Assembly (NCBI GenBank): GCA_028279365.1
Contig: JANQNX010000009.1
Coordinates: 367,779 to 431,778, forward strand
Length of the DNA stretch: 64,000 nucleotides
Direction of reading: 5' to 3'
Origin: Gammaproteobacteria bacterium
GTDB lineage: Bacteria > Pseudomonadota > Gammaproteobacteria > Eutrophobiales > Eutrophobiaceae
The notes beneath the pieces are model-generated. The model did no database searches and had not been told where the DNA came from. It worked only from the letters and a program-made list of their open reading frames with translations. A program made the position numbers and the translations under genes. Below are positions 36,188 through 45,738 of the stretch, piece after piece; position 1 is the stretch's first letter; every line of letters begins with the position of its first letter.

Positions 36188-36553
36188 TTACGGATCGAGT
36201 TGGTCTTCGAGGGTGTTGCGGAGTGCGTCGGTGAGCCAATATTCATCGGGGAACACGAACACGAAGCCCTTCTCGTTATCGGCCAGGAAAATGGCGATGT
36301 AATGGCCTTCCTTGTACATAACGCCCTCCCATTGCACGTCCAAGAGCGTCCAGTCAGTCCAGACTTCAGTGATGACACGTTGCATGTCTTCCGGACAGAC
36401 GAGATTGATCCAGCCGTGCTCCTCAGGGACGTACTTGTGGGCTTCGTTGGGGATGTCCTGACAGAGACGATAGACGAGATCTTGGATGATGGGGTAAACG
36501 GGGTTCTGACGATCCAATTTGGAGAGATCGTAGACAGATTTAAATGTCAGCAT
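36188..36553 (-). CDS. Unknown 121-residue protein
   Basis: Soluble acidic protein with 'HGWINLVCPEDMQRVITEVWTDWTLLDVQWEGVMYKEGHYIAIFLADNE', probably a mixed alpha/beta fold. TAGGAGAAA precedes the ATG. No family recognised. First gene of the small minus-strand run that leads towards the integrase. Confidence 0.62.
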   Translation of the reverse strand: MLTFKSVYDLSKLDRQNPVYPIIQDLVYRLCQDIPNEAHKYVPEEHGWINLVCPEDMQRVITEVWTDWTLLDVQWEGVMYKEGHYIAIFLADNEKGFVFVFPDEYWLTDALRNTLEDQLDP

Positions 36554-36569
36554 CAGTATTTCTCCTATA

Positions 36570-36611
36570 ATAGAAAAACAAAAACCCGTTTTGCTGTACG
36601 CTAAACGGGTT
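36570..36611 (-). terminator. Minus-strand terminator without a gene in front of it
   Basis: On the minus strand AACCCGTTT-(11 nt)-AAACGGGTT is followed by TTTGTTTTTCT. The next minus-strand gene to its right is 9 kb away (45739), so whatever it ended is gone. It marks a junction between the small-gene run and the defence-like cassette. Confidence 0.7.
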
Positions 36612-36692
36612 CGTGATAAGTAGTACTTATGGGTTATTCAAATAAGATACTGTTTCTTCCGCAAAAAATAATAAGTGTTACAGGAATATGAC

Positions 36693-37808
36693 ATGTACAG
36701 CATAGATGTAGCGAAAAATGAAATTCACAAACTAAAAAAGTCCACGTTTTCTGAATTAGGATTTAAGGAAAGAGAGAACTTGCAGGAATGGATTGCGAAA
36801 GAACCAAGTGTACTAGGCGAGGAGTTACTTATAATTCAAAAGGAGTTTTCTGGCTTTGATGATACAAACGAGAGACTTGACTTATTAGCGTTAGATAAGC
36901 AAGGGGCCATTGTTATTATTGAGAACAAACTAGATGACTCGGGTAGAGACGTTACATGGCAATCTCAAAAATATGCATCCTATTGTTCCAACTTATCTAA
37001 AGAGAGTATTCGGCAAATATATCAAGAGTACCTAGATAAAACGCAACCTGGCGAAAAAGCTGAAGATAATCTAGTTACGTTTTTTGAAGAGACGGAGTAT
37101 GAAGAGCTCAATCTAAATAAAGGTGTTACCCAACGTATCATGATGATCGCCGGGAATTTCAGAAAGGAAGTAACCAGCACGGTCCTCTGGCTCTTAAATT
37201 TTAAATTACGAATCCAATGCTTTAAAGCTACGCCTTATACAAAAGGCGATGAGTTATTTTTAAACATCGAGCAAATCATTCCGACGATAGATGCAGAAGA
37301 ATTTATGATCGGAATGGCTGATAAGGCGCAGGATGAAATCGACTCTCAAAATGTAGAAAAAGTAAGAGACAATAAAAGACGTCAATTTTGGGCCAAATTA
37401 TTGCCCGTGATTAACGCTAAAACTGATCTTTTTATCAATATATCCCCAAATAATAAAAGTTGGATAAGTGCAGGAGGTTTAGGAATTTCCGGTGTCGCCT
37501 TCTGTTTTGCAGCCACGAAAAGTTATGGTCGTGCGGAATTATGGATTGGAACAACGTCAACAGAACAGAACAAATCAATTTTTGATCAGCTTTATGATAT
37601 GAAAAACGATATTGAATCTAGTTTTGGCGATAAGCTTGAATGGGAAAGACTAGATAGCAAGAATGGATGCCGAATAAAAGCTGAACGTGAAGGGAATATA
37701 TTTGATGAGAATGAATGGGACGCATTGATTAAGTGCATGACGGATTCAATGATGCATTTGGAACAAGCAATTAAACCAGCGTTAACAAAAGTAATTCTTG
37801 AAAGATAG
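36693..37808 (+). CDS. DUF4268 / NucS-like nuclease-domain protein
   Basis: 371 residues from ATG at 36693 (weak AGGAA upstream; GTG at 36675 is possible). The N-terminal half has a PD-(D/E)xK core: 'ERLDLLALDKQGAIVIIENKLDDSGRDVTWQSQKYASYCS' with D ... E-x-K. The C-terminal half is a DUF4268 domain ('RRQFWAKLLPVINAKT', 'ELWIGTTSTEQNKSIFDQLY'). Such proteins occur in defence islands. It starts the plus-strand cassette that continues to the helicase. Confidence 0.8.
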   Translation: MYSIDVAKNEIHKLKKSTFSELGFKERENLQEWIAKEPSVLGEELLIIQKEFSGFDDTNERLDLLALDKQGAIVIIENKLDDSGRDVTWQSQKYASYCSNLSKESIRQIYQEYLDKTQPGEKAEDNLVTFFEETEYEELNLNKGVTQRIMMIAGNFRKEVTSTVLWLLNFKLRIQCFKATPYTKGDELFLNIEQIIPTIDAEEFMIGMADKAQDEIDSQNVEKVRDNKRRQFWAKLLPVINAKTDLFINISPNNKSWISAGGLGISGVAFCFAATKSYGRAELWIGTTSTEQNKSIFDQLYDMKNDIESSFGDKLEWERLDSKNGCRIKAEREGNIFDENEWDALIKCMTDSMMHLEQAIKPALTKVILER

Positions 37809-37828
37809 ACATTTGATTAAATGACGAT

Positions 37829-38266
37829 ATGGATGAAAGAGTAAAACGTATAATAACACCGGAAGGATGTGAGCGTTTCCGAAAGAATGCGATAGAGCGT
37901 GGTCGCCAGGATTTGGCTGATGAAGCACTATTGCATGCTGTGAACCTTCGTGCAGCAGATTATGGTGCAAGCTCTGAAGTTGAAAGAGAGTGTCTTAAGG
38001 CGGTTTATGCTTATGAGGAAGTTCTGACTAAGAAGAATGGTAAAAGAACTAAAGCAAGCCGAACATGGCAGATGATAAAAAGGCATGGAATTTTGGCATC
38101 CGTAGAAAGGGCGGTTGACAGAAAGTTAGAAACAGCTGGTTATAAAGCATTGGCTGAAATGGGACTGCAAGAATATGCGTTTGAAGCAGTTATATTGAGA
38201 CATCCGGATATGTTCTCTAAAGCCGCCGTTGAACGGTCTGAAGAACGGATGGAAGAATGGAAATAA
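37829..38266 (+). CDS. Conserved 145-residue helical protein of unknown function
   Basis: 'RIITPEGCERFRKNAIERGRQDLADEALLHAVNLRAADYGASSEVERE', 'TKKNGKRTKASRTWQMIKRHGI', 'LAEMGLQEYAFEAVILRHPDMFS'. This pattern is familiar from many genomes, often near nucleases, but I know no function. Helical and charged throughout. 20 bp after the nuclease gene, probably cotranscribed. Confidence 0.6.
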   Translation: MDERVKRIITPEGCERFRKNAIERGRQDLADEALLHAVNLRAADYGASSEVERECLKAVYAYEEVLTKKNGKRTKASRTWQMIKRHGILASVERAVDRKLETAGYKALAEMGLQEYAFEAVILRHPDMFSKAAVERSEERMEEWK

Positions 38267-38267
38267 T

Positions 38268-38479
38268 TTGAAGAAGAAAAAACCTTTCTGGCAATGGGCT
38301 CACTATAAAATCAAGATTACAGATTTCGACTATACATTCGAACCTAACAAAGTGAATACATTTATGTTTACGGAGATGTGATTGAGCCAGAAAACTCGCA
38401 CATTAGTGGTGTCGATATACTCATATACCCAGATAATGAATATGTAGACCCCGAGGAAGATAGAGGTGTAAAAGGATAA
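38268..38479 (+). pseudogene. Frameshifted remnant of a small gene
   Basis: From 38268 one frame reads LKKKKPFWQWAHYKIKITDFDYTFEPNKVNTF and stops; the continuing sense is in another frame, 'YVYGDVIEPENSHISGVDILIYPDNEYVDPEEDRG', ending at 38479. Both halves look coding and read as a single ~70-residue beta-rich protein broken near 38360. The 200 bp after it up to the ATPase gene hold no clear frame. Confidence 0.5.
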
Positions 38480-38681
38480 GTTAATTAAGGGAAAGTAGAT
38501 GGCAAAAATTATGAACTTAGAGGCATTCTCTGGATTCAAGACACTGCGTTTAATTCACTTATAACAATAATGTCTAGCAAAAGAACTATATATTTTGGGA
38601 TATCTGTGGAAAAAAAGACGCAGGAAATGATTCAAAGTTTTTTATTTTTCAACTCAGGAAAAGTTTGGGGAGTAATCCAGA

Positions 38682-41600
38682 ATGGATTCACTGTTAGAGA
38701 AGAGAAGAAAATTTTTGCTTGATTTCAGGGAGAAATATCTCTGTATTCTTGAGGATGGTACACAACGTTCGGACACGGAATTCTTGTCTAAGCAACTACG
38801 CAATGCCATCGTCCAACTGTCAGAAGGTCTATATAGTAAAGATGTACATTTTATACTCGAACTTATTCAAAATGCAGAAGACAACCCTTATGGAGATGCA
38901 AAACCTGAACTTGAGTTTTTAGTCCTGACAGATGATCCAACAAATACTCCGGAAAGTGATGGTTGTCTATGTCTGTTTAATAATGAGAAAGGATTTGAAG
39001 AAGATAATTTCAAGAGTATTTGTTCTATAAATGATTCTACAAAGGATAAGAGGCTAGGCTATATTGGAGAAAAGGGAATTGGTTTTAAATCTGTATTTAC
39101 TGTCTGTAGCCAGCCACACATCTATTCAAATGGATTTCAATTTTGTTTTAAAGAAAAAGACCCAAAGCATCAGTTAGGTTACATAGTGCCATATTGGTTA
39201 GAAAATGTACCTGATGTTGTAAAGAATAATAATGCAAAAACGACAATTCTGCTCCCTTTAAAGCCTGAAAAACGTAATGAGATTATTACTGAATTTGAAT
39301 CAATCCAGCCAGAAACAATTCTTTTCCTGAATAAACTTGAAGCACTAACTATTGAAATTAAGGAAGCAAAATCCAGGATAGAGCTAAAAAAATATAGTAA
39401 TAAAATTAACATTATAAATTTAAGTGTAAAAAGAAATTCAAGCCAAGAGACTACATCCACTTTTTGGAATTATAAAAAAACAGTATCTGTACCTGGCGAC
39501 CTAAAAGAAGGAAAAAGGGAGGGAGTAACAGATCGAGAGATGTCAATAGCCTTCCCTTTAGGCTCAGACAATATGAGCGGAGCAGTTTATGCATTCTTGC
39601 CAACGGAAATAGATAGTGGGATGCCGTTCATCATCAATGCAGACTTTATCGTTCCTGCTAGTAGAGAAAGCATAAATGTAGGCAACAAATGGAATTTGTG
39701 GCTCAGAGATGAATTGTCTAAAGCTATTGTTGAAGGAATAGAGGGCATGTTAGTAAATGATGATTATCAAAAGCATGCTTATAAGTACATTCCGATTGTA
39801 GATAAGCCATCTGGTTTAAGGCGCTTTTTTGCTCCCATAGGTAGAGATGTCTGCTCTGTACTTAAAGGGAAAAAGTGCATCTTGGCTGAAGACGGCAAAA
39901 TGGTGATGCCAGAAAATGCAAGATTTTCCTCAAAAGAACTACGCGCCTTATTTCGGTCTACTAATAAACCAAATATCTTTAATTCACTTTCATTTGTCGA
40001 CGCTGATATAGAGAAATTTAAGGCTCAGTTAAAGGAAATTGGTGTCGTAGATTTCACTGTAGAAGAAATGAAGGTTTGCTTATCTGATATCGATTGGCTT
40101 AGCACTAAAAAATCAGAATGGTATTTTGATTTATATCAATTCTTACGAGATAGAAAACAGTATAACAAACAAGAACTTTCATCTTTGTCAATAATCTATC
40201 TTGATGGTGATAGTTTGACTTCGCCTGGGAAAGGGCCAGTCTATATACCGGGGCCAAAGGAGTCAGTTGTAAAATTACGAGATGTTCTTAAGAAAAATAA
40301 ATTGCCTGATGTCGATTTTTTGCATAAAGAGTTAGTGGCTCAAGCAAGTAATGACAAAAGCCTAGAAGACTGGTTTACGAATCATCTAAACGTAAAAATA
40401 TTCTCAATAAGAGCATTTATAATTCATACATTGCTACCATGGACAAAACTAAATATAGAGAACCTTAAATTAGAACAAGCATTATGTATTGCTCAAATTA
40501 TCTTAGATAATCTGCAAAAAATAGAAGAAGGTGACTATGAAGTAATTAAAACAAATCTGCCAATAGTATTGTGTGATGGAAGCATCGCACTTAGAGAAAA
40601 TCTGGAAGGGGTAGAGTTATTAGTGCCTAGAGGCCTAGATAAAAAGCTTGGTTGGCAAAATATTTTAGTGAATGAAGAGGACTACAGTCACGAAGATATA
40701 CTTTCTGATGAATATTTAAAATCAAATACGGCTGATGATGTATTGAAGTCATTTTTTCAAATTATAGGTGCGGAAACATATCCAGATTTGAAAAAACAAC
40801 AATTTCAATTATCCGAAGCTAGCGCAAAGAGTATTTACAGCCCTTATGTAAAGGCTGAAAGAGGTAATTTTCCTTCAAACTACACATCTACACCAACGCT
40901 CTTTACATGGGCGTCGCCACTATTCTTTTATGCAAAAGAATATAGAGAAAAATCAAGACATAGAAAAGCGTTTATATATTGGCTTGAGGCAATGATCGAG
41001 AACCGCTCCAAAGAATTAAGGCACGGCAAAATAACTTGGTATTATCGAACCAATTACATACGTGAAACCAATTCTGCCTTATATTATGAACTTCAGAAGC
41101 AACCATGGCTGCAGACGAGCAAAGGCATAAAGCGTCCAGGTGAAGTCTTTGTAAAAAATAATCAGTTATATGAAATGTTTAAGGGGAATCTTCCCTATCT
41201 AAAAGATAAGTTATCTCCGGAATTAATCGAGTTCCTAGGTATTCATACGGATGCTACGACAGAAGCAATTATCAATTATTTAAAAGTACTTTCTGAAAAT
41301 AAAACAGCAGATAAAGCGCTTGTAGTGAAGCTGTATCTATATCTGAATGAATTCGGTAGAGACTATACCAACTCCTTCCAGGAATACGCATTGATTTACG
41401 TGCCTCAGAGTAAAAATAAGTGGCATAAATCTGGAGAAGTAATATGGGAAGATTTCAGTGAGATATTTGGTGATTTATATAATTATTTGGAACCAGTATA
41501 TGAAAAAAATAATTTAGAAGGTTTTTTTACCAAGAAACTTAGTGTGAGCCGTACTGTAAATACCGAAGAGCTTGTGAGGGCATGGATACACATGCAACAA

Positions 41601-43547
41601 ATAGATAATCCTGAACCGGAAAAGATACGTGAAGCACTGAGGCAAATATATCCCAAGATAGTAGAGATATGCCGTGATCTATCAAAGCCGCCAGACTGGT
41701 GGGAAAGTTTTGTTAGCGAAGTCCAAATATGGACGTCTGAAAATCAATTTGTTGATCCAGAAGTCGTTATGGCTGGAGACAATAGACAAATAAGAAGACT
41801 ATTTGAAGACAATATAAATTTCATTTGGTTGCCAGAACGTTACAGTCATGATGAATTAGATCTGTTCTATAAAGCACTAGGTATACAGCGAATATCTCAA
41901 GCTGTAGATATATCATTAGAATCGCCAAAGAATACGACTAAGTCTGATGATCCAAAATTCCTGAATCCATGGTCAAAAAGACTGCTCGCATACTATATAT
42001 ATAACAAATCTACCGAGCATTTCGACCAAATGATTGCTAATGGAGTAATGCTTGCCTTAATGCAAGGCGATGAGTATACATGCCAAAAGCTAGTATTGAA
42101 CTATGAAATTGAGTCATGGTTTCAATCCCGAACTGATGACTCAAAAACAGCGTATTGGGATTCAAACGAGGCGCGATTATATTTGCAAGATAATTCAGAT
42201 GAGTACGATCTATTAGATGATGCGGCAGAAGCTATTGCAAGAGAATTATGGGGTCGCAGATATAAAATATACGAATCAGAAATACAAAGAATACTTCAAA
42301 CAAATAGGCAAGAAAGATTCCAGAAACTAAAAGATAAATATGATTGGAATATGCCTATAGAATTACGCAATGAATTATTTAATCTGATCGAGAAACATGA
42401 AATTGATGCAGAGGAAAAAAGCGACAGTAATAGTAATGAAGTAATAGAAGCTGTTAGTGAGCCCGTAGCAGAAGGAGAAGATACTAACGAACAACAAGGT
42501 TATGGAGAAAAAAGTGGTGAGTTAGAGTCAGAAAAGGCACAAATTGTAAATGGTAATGCAGGAATGGGCGAAAGTCGTAACACTAATACACAGGTTGCAG
42601 CTAAAAATCGCAATAATAGTGGTGTAAGAGGAAATTCATCATATGGATACAGTGGAGCAGACGGCACTTCATCGGGAAGTTCAAAGACAAGAGGCACCAG
42701 AATTAGTACTGCTCGTTCGCAAGATATAAATCAGAAAATAAATTCAGTTCGGCAAAGTCGTTTGCCAGTTTATGTGTATCAAAATGACAGAGACATTAGT
42801 GAGAGTAATGATTCCCAAGAGGCACAAAAGCGCAGAGAAGATATTGGCGAAGCTGCTGAGGATTTCGTATATAAAACTGAGCTAGAAGTAGGACACAAAG
42901 TAAGGAGGATGGAGAAGGGGCATCATGGATATGATATAGAGGTTATTGATAAAGACACTGGAGAGATGCGTTTCATTGAAGTCAAAGGACAAGATGGTGT
43001 TTGGGGATCAAGGGGTGTAAGCCTGTCTGCTAGACAATATAAAGAAGCCAGAGATAAAGGTGAAGCATTTTGGTTATACGTAGTCGAAAATGCTAGATCA
43101 CAAAAACCTTCAATCAACAAGATTCAGAATCCTTTTGCCAGAGTCACACATTTTCAGTTTGATGCAAGTTGGTCACAGTTATCTGAAGTTAATATATTAG
43201 AAAAATCAGATCAGCCATATGATGTTCATGAGTTAGTAGATGAACTTAAGTCGTATACAGATGATGAGATTTGTAAGTCTTTAATTGATCTCTGTAACGA
43301 AAAAGATGTTGAGTTACCTAAGGTAGGCTGCGACGTAACAGATGAAAAAGATGCAATTGTCGGACAGATAGAGCTTGTCTGGACAGAGTCAAAAGTAGCG
43401 CTGATATTGAATGAGCAAGAAGAACAAATTCAATATTTACAGGATGAGTGGAGTATATTCCGTCTGGATGAATTGAAAACTCAAGATAATCTGTCTGAAT
43501 CTAAGTTATTTCAATCATTAGTATCCTCACAGAATGAACTGTCATGA
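38682..43547 (+). CDS. Giant sacsin-like GHKL ATPase with C-terminal DUF3883 domain
   Basis: 1621 residues. The N-terminus is a sacsin/Hsp90-like ATP site: 'HFILELIQNAEDNPY' (N-box Glu/Asn, about 60-75), then 'GYIGEKGIGFKSVF' (about 126-139). A very long helical middle follows, then a low-complexity Ser/Gly/Asn linker (about 1275-1350), and a DUF3883 domain (about 1385-1480: 'GEAAEDFVYKTELEVGHKV', 'GYDIEVIDKDTGEMRFIEVKG', D ... E-x-K as in PD-(D/E)xK nucleases). DUF3883-GHKL proteins are typical of defence islands. It forms a two-gene unit with the helicase 57 bp downstream. Confidence 0.85.
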   Translation: MDSLLEKRRKFLLDFREKYLCILEDGTQRSDTEFLSKQLRNAIVQLSEGLYSKDVHFILELIQNAEDNPYGDAKPELEFLVLTDDPTNTPESDGCLCLFNNEKGFEEDNFKSICSINDSTKDKRLGYIGEKGIGFKSVFTVCSQPHIYSNGFQFCFKEKDPKHQLGYIVPYWLENVPDVVKNNNAKTTILLPLKPEKRNEIITEFESIQPETILFLNKLEALTIEIKEAKSRIELKKYSNKINIINLSVKRNSSQETTSTFWNYKKTVSVPGDLKEGKREGVTDREMSIAFPLGSDNMSGAVYAFLPTEIDSGMPFIINADFIVPASRESINVGNKWNLWLRDELSKAIVEGIEGMLVNDDYQKHAYKYIPIVDKPSGLRRFFAPIGRDVCSVLKGKKCILAEDGKMVMPENARFSSKELRALFRSTNKPNIFNSLSFVDADIEKFKAQLKEIGVVDFTVEEMKVCLSDIDWLSTKKSEWYFDLYQFLRDRKQYNKQELSSLSIIYLDGDSLTSPGKGPVYIPGPKESVVKLRDVLKKNKLPDVDFLHKELVAQASNDKSLEDWFTNHLNVKIFSIRAFIIHTLLPWTKLNIENLKLEQALCIAQIILDNLQKIEEGDYEVIKTNLPIVLCDGSIALRENLEGVELLVPRGLDKKLGWQNILVNEEDYSHEDILSDEYLKSNTADDVLKSFFQIIGAETYPDLKKQQFQLSEASAKSIYSPYVKAERGNFPSNYTSTPTLFTWASPLFFYAKEYREKSRHRKAFIYWLEAMIENRSKELRHGKITWYYRTNYIRETNSALYYELQKQPWLQTSKGIKRPGEVFVKNNQLYEMFKGNLPYLKDKLSPELIEFLGIHTDATTEAIINYLKVLSENKTADKALVVKLYLYLNEFGRDYTNSFQEYALIYVPQSKNKWHKSGEVIWEDFSEIFGDLYNYLEPVYEKNNLEGFFTKKLSVSRTVNTEELVRAWIHMQQIDNPEPEKIREALRQIYPKIVEICRDLSKPPDWWESFVSEVQIWTSENQFVDPEVVMAGDNRQIRRLFEDNINFIWLPERYSHDELDLFYKALGIQRISQAVDISLESPKNTTKSDDPKFLNPWSKRLLAYYIYNKSTEHFDQMIANGVMLALMQGDEYTCQKLVLNYEIESWFQSRTDDSKTAYWDSNEARLYLQDNSDEYDLLDDAAEAIARELWGRRYKIYESEIQRILQTNRQERFQKLKDKYDWNMPIELRNELFNLIEKHEIDAEEKSDSNSNEVIEAVSEPVAEGEDTNEQQGYGEKSGELESEKAQIVNGNAGMGESRNTNTQVAAKNRNNSGVRGNSSYGYSGADGTSSGSSKTRGTRISTARSQDINQKINSVRQSRLPVYVYQNDRDISESNDSQEAQKRREDIGEAAEDFVYKTELEVGHKVRRMEKGHHGYDIEVIDKDTGEMRFIEVKGQDGVWGSRGVSLSARQYKEARDKGEAFWLYVVENARSQKPSINKIQNPFARVTHFQFDASWSQLSEVNILEKSDQPYDVHELVDELKSYTDDEICKSLIDLCNEKDVELPKVGCDVTDEKDAIVGQIELVWTESKVALILNEQEEQIQYLQDEWSIFRLDELKTQDNLSESKLFQSLVSSQNELS

Positions 43548-43604
43548 TATATGTAAAATATTTAAAGAACTTATTAGTTATATCTTGATAAAGGGATACT
43601 TTAA

Positions 43605-45737
43605 TTGACAGAACTTCATATAAAAGTCGCAATGTCTGAGTTGTTCACATTAGCAATAACGCGGCTGCCTAAGTCACAGCAAGAAAAAATCCATCCATTT
43701 TTAGTGGAGTTTCGGCGCAATCCCACTGGTCCAGGTTTTAATTATGAAAAGATTAGGGGTGCCAAAGATAAGAAGCTGAGATCGATACGTCTTGACCAAG
43801 CATATAGGGTAATAGTAGCGCGTCCAGAAAAAGGTAATGTATATCTCATGCTATGGGTTGATAAACATGATGATGCTTACGCATGGGCACAGAACAGAGT
43901 GTGTGATATACATCCTGAAACAGGGGCAATACAAGTTATCGATACAGAGGTCATCTCTAAAGTAAAAGAAGAAGTCGAGCAAAATGTAGAAACAAAATTA
44001 TTTAGCGAAATACGAGACCGAGAGCTTGCAAGCTTAGGTGTGCCAGAAGGAATCTTGCCAACTGTTAGGGAATTAACTTCTGAAGATGAGCTGGATGCAA
44101 TAGCAAAGTCAGTTCCGATTGAGGCACATAATGCCTTGGTCTTGCTTGCGGCAGGATACACAGTAGAAGAGGTGTACAGGGAATTAGGAGACTCTACAAA
44201 AACTAAAGTTATAGATATCAATGACTTTGATACAGCACTTGAGACTAATGAGTCTCGCTCACGCTTTTATGTGGTGGGTGATGATGCTGAACTAGCAGAA
44301 ATCCTTAATGCACCCCTTGAAAAATGGCGGGTATTTCTCCATCCAACGCAAAGAAGGTTAGTTGAATCTAGCTGGGATGGTCCTGTACGCGTGCTTGGTG
44401 GAGCTGGTACAGGCAAAACTGTTGTAGCAATGCATAGAGCTAAATGGTTGGCAAAAACAGTATGTAGCAAGCCGAATGATAAAATACTATTGACGACATT
44501 TACGCGAAATCTCTCTGAAGACATACGTGAAAATCTAAAGAAAATATGTACTGAGAAGGAAATGGAGAGGATAGACGTAATTAATTTAGATCAATGGGCG
44601 ATAGATTACTTAAGAAAGCATAGTTATAACTTTCATATTGATTATGGAAATCATACACGGAAATTGTGGAATAAGGCATTAGATGACGCACCGAAAGACC
44701 TTAATATGGAGGAAGGATTCTACAGAGAAGAATGGGAGAGGATTATACAATCCAGGGGAATCCGTTCTCTTGAAGAGTATATAAAGGTTAGTCGTGTAGG
44801 CCGAGGTACACGTCTAGACCGTAAACAACGCGCTCAGGTATGGAGGGTTTTTGAAAGATATCGAGAATTGCTAGATGAGCATGCTTTGAAAGAGCCAGAA
44901 GATGCAATTAGAGATGCCAGAATGATGGTAGAAGAGGAAGGAGATGCTGTTGCTTATAAATCTATAGTTGTGGATGAGGCTCAAGATATGGGAGAGGAGG
45001 CTTTCTGTTTAATTCGAGCTCTAGTGCCAAGTGAACAAAAAAATGACTTATTTATAGTTGGTGACGGACACCAACGAATATATAGGCATCCCTCCGTATT
45101 AAGTCGTTGCGGAATTGACATAAATAATCGCTCTCATGTGCTAAGGATTAATTATCGTACAACAGAACAGATACGGAAATGGGCTACTTCTTTATTAGAG
45201 GGATGCGAAGTAGATGACATGGATGGCGACGTAGAAAATCCACAAGGCTATCGTTCGCTATTGCAAGGTATTACTCCAAGCGTCGTTTGTTTAAGAAACT
45301 TCGAAGAGGAAGTGGACGTTATATTTAGCTATTTAAATAAATATATGGATAAGGATGAACAATGCTCTGTTTGTATTGCTGTACGCACTAATTGGATGGT
45401 TGAAGACTATAGAAATGCACTGAAACAAAAAGGAATTAAGCTTTACAAAGTACGACGTGATCAAGCAGACGATTTGTCAAAGTCTGGAATTCGAATAGCA
45501 ACTATGCACAGGGTCAAAGGACTTGAATACGACATTATGATAATAGCGGGTGCGGACAATGCCACTTTACCAATGCCTACACCCGCTTTAAAGAGTAAGG
45601 ACCCAGTTGTTTGTAGAGATGCAGAATTCAATGAAAGAGCGTTATTTTACGTTGCAGTGACACGTGCTAAGAAAGAAGTGCTGGTAACTTGTTACGGTAT
45701 TATAAGTAAATTTGTAAATAATATAGTAGCTGCATGA
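43605..45737 (+). CDS. UvrD/Rep-family helicase with N-terminal RelE/ParE-like domain
   Basis: 710 residues from TTG at 43605 (AAGGGA about 10 bp upstream). Residues 1-100 resemble a RelE/ParE toxin fold ('RNPTGPGFNYEKIRGAKDKKLRSIRLDQAYRVIVARPEKGNVYLMLWVDKHDDAY'). SF1 helicase motifs follow: Walker A 'LGGAGTGKTVVAMHRA' (about 263), 'VVDEAQDMGEEAF' (about 453), 'INYRTTEQIRKWA', 'TMHRVKGLEYD', 'RALFYVAVTRAKKEVLV'. It probably acts with the ATPase-DUF3883 protein on foreign DNA, though that is inference. Confidence 0.88.
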   Translation: MTELHIKVAMSELFTLAITRLPKSQQEKIHPFLVEFRRNPTGPGFNYEKIRGAKDKKLRSIRLDQAYRVIVARPEKGNVYLMLWVDKHDDAYAWAQNRVCDIHPETGAIQVIDTEVISKVKEEVEQNVETKLFSEIRDRELASLGVPEGILPTVRELTSEDELDAIAKSVPIEAHNALVLLAAGYTVEEVYRELGDSTKTKVIDINDFDTALETNESRSRFYVVGDDAELAEILNAPLEKWRVFLHPTQRRLVESSWDGPVRVLGGAGTGKTVVAMHRAKWLAKTVCSKPNDKILLTTFTRNLSEDIRENLKKICTEKEMERIDVINLDQWAIDYLRKHSYNFHIDYGNHTRKLWNKALDDAPKDLNMEEGFYREEWERIIQSRGIRSLEEYIKVSRVGRGTRLDRKQRAQVWRVFERYRELLDEHALKEPEDAIRDARMMVEEEGDAVAYKSIVVDEAQDMGEEAFCLIRALVPSEQKNDLFIVGDGHQRIYRHPSVLSRCGIDINNRSHVLRINYRTTEQIRKWATSLLEGCEVDDMDGDVENPQGYRSLLQGITPSVVCLRNFEEEVDVIFSYLNKYMDKDEQCSVCIAVRTNWMVEDYRNALKQKGIKLYKVRRDQADDLSKSGIRIATMHRVKGLEYDIMIIAGADNATLPMPTPALKSKDPVVCRDAEFNERALFYVAVTRAKKEVLVTCYGIISKFVNNIVAA

Positions 45738-45738
45738 A

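Noticed and set aside
36185..36604. 139-residue plus-strand frame opposite the gene at 36188
   Set aside because: Mirror of a minus-strand gene that has a good ribosome site; the plus frame runs into a terminator hairpin.
43605..43910. Independent RelE/ParE toxin gene before the helicase
   Set aside because: The frame continues without a stop into the helicase, and no antitoxin gene is adjacent; it is a domain of one protein.
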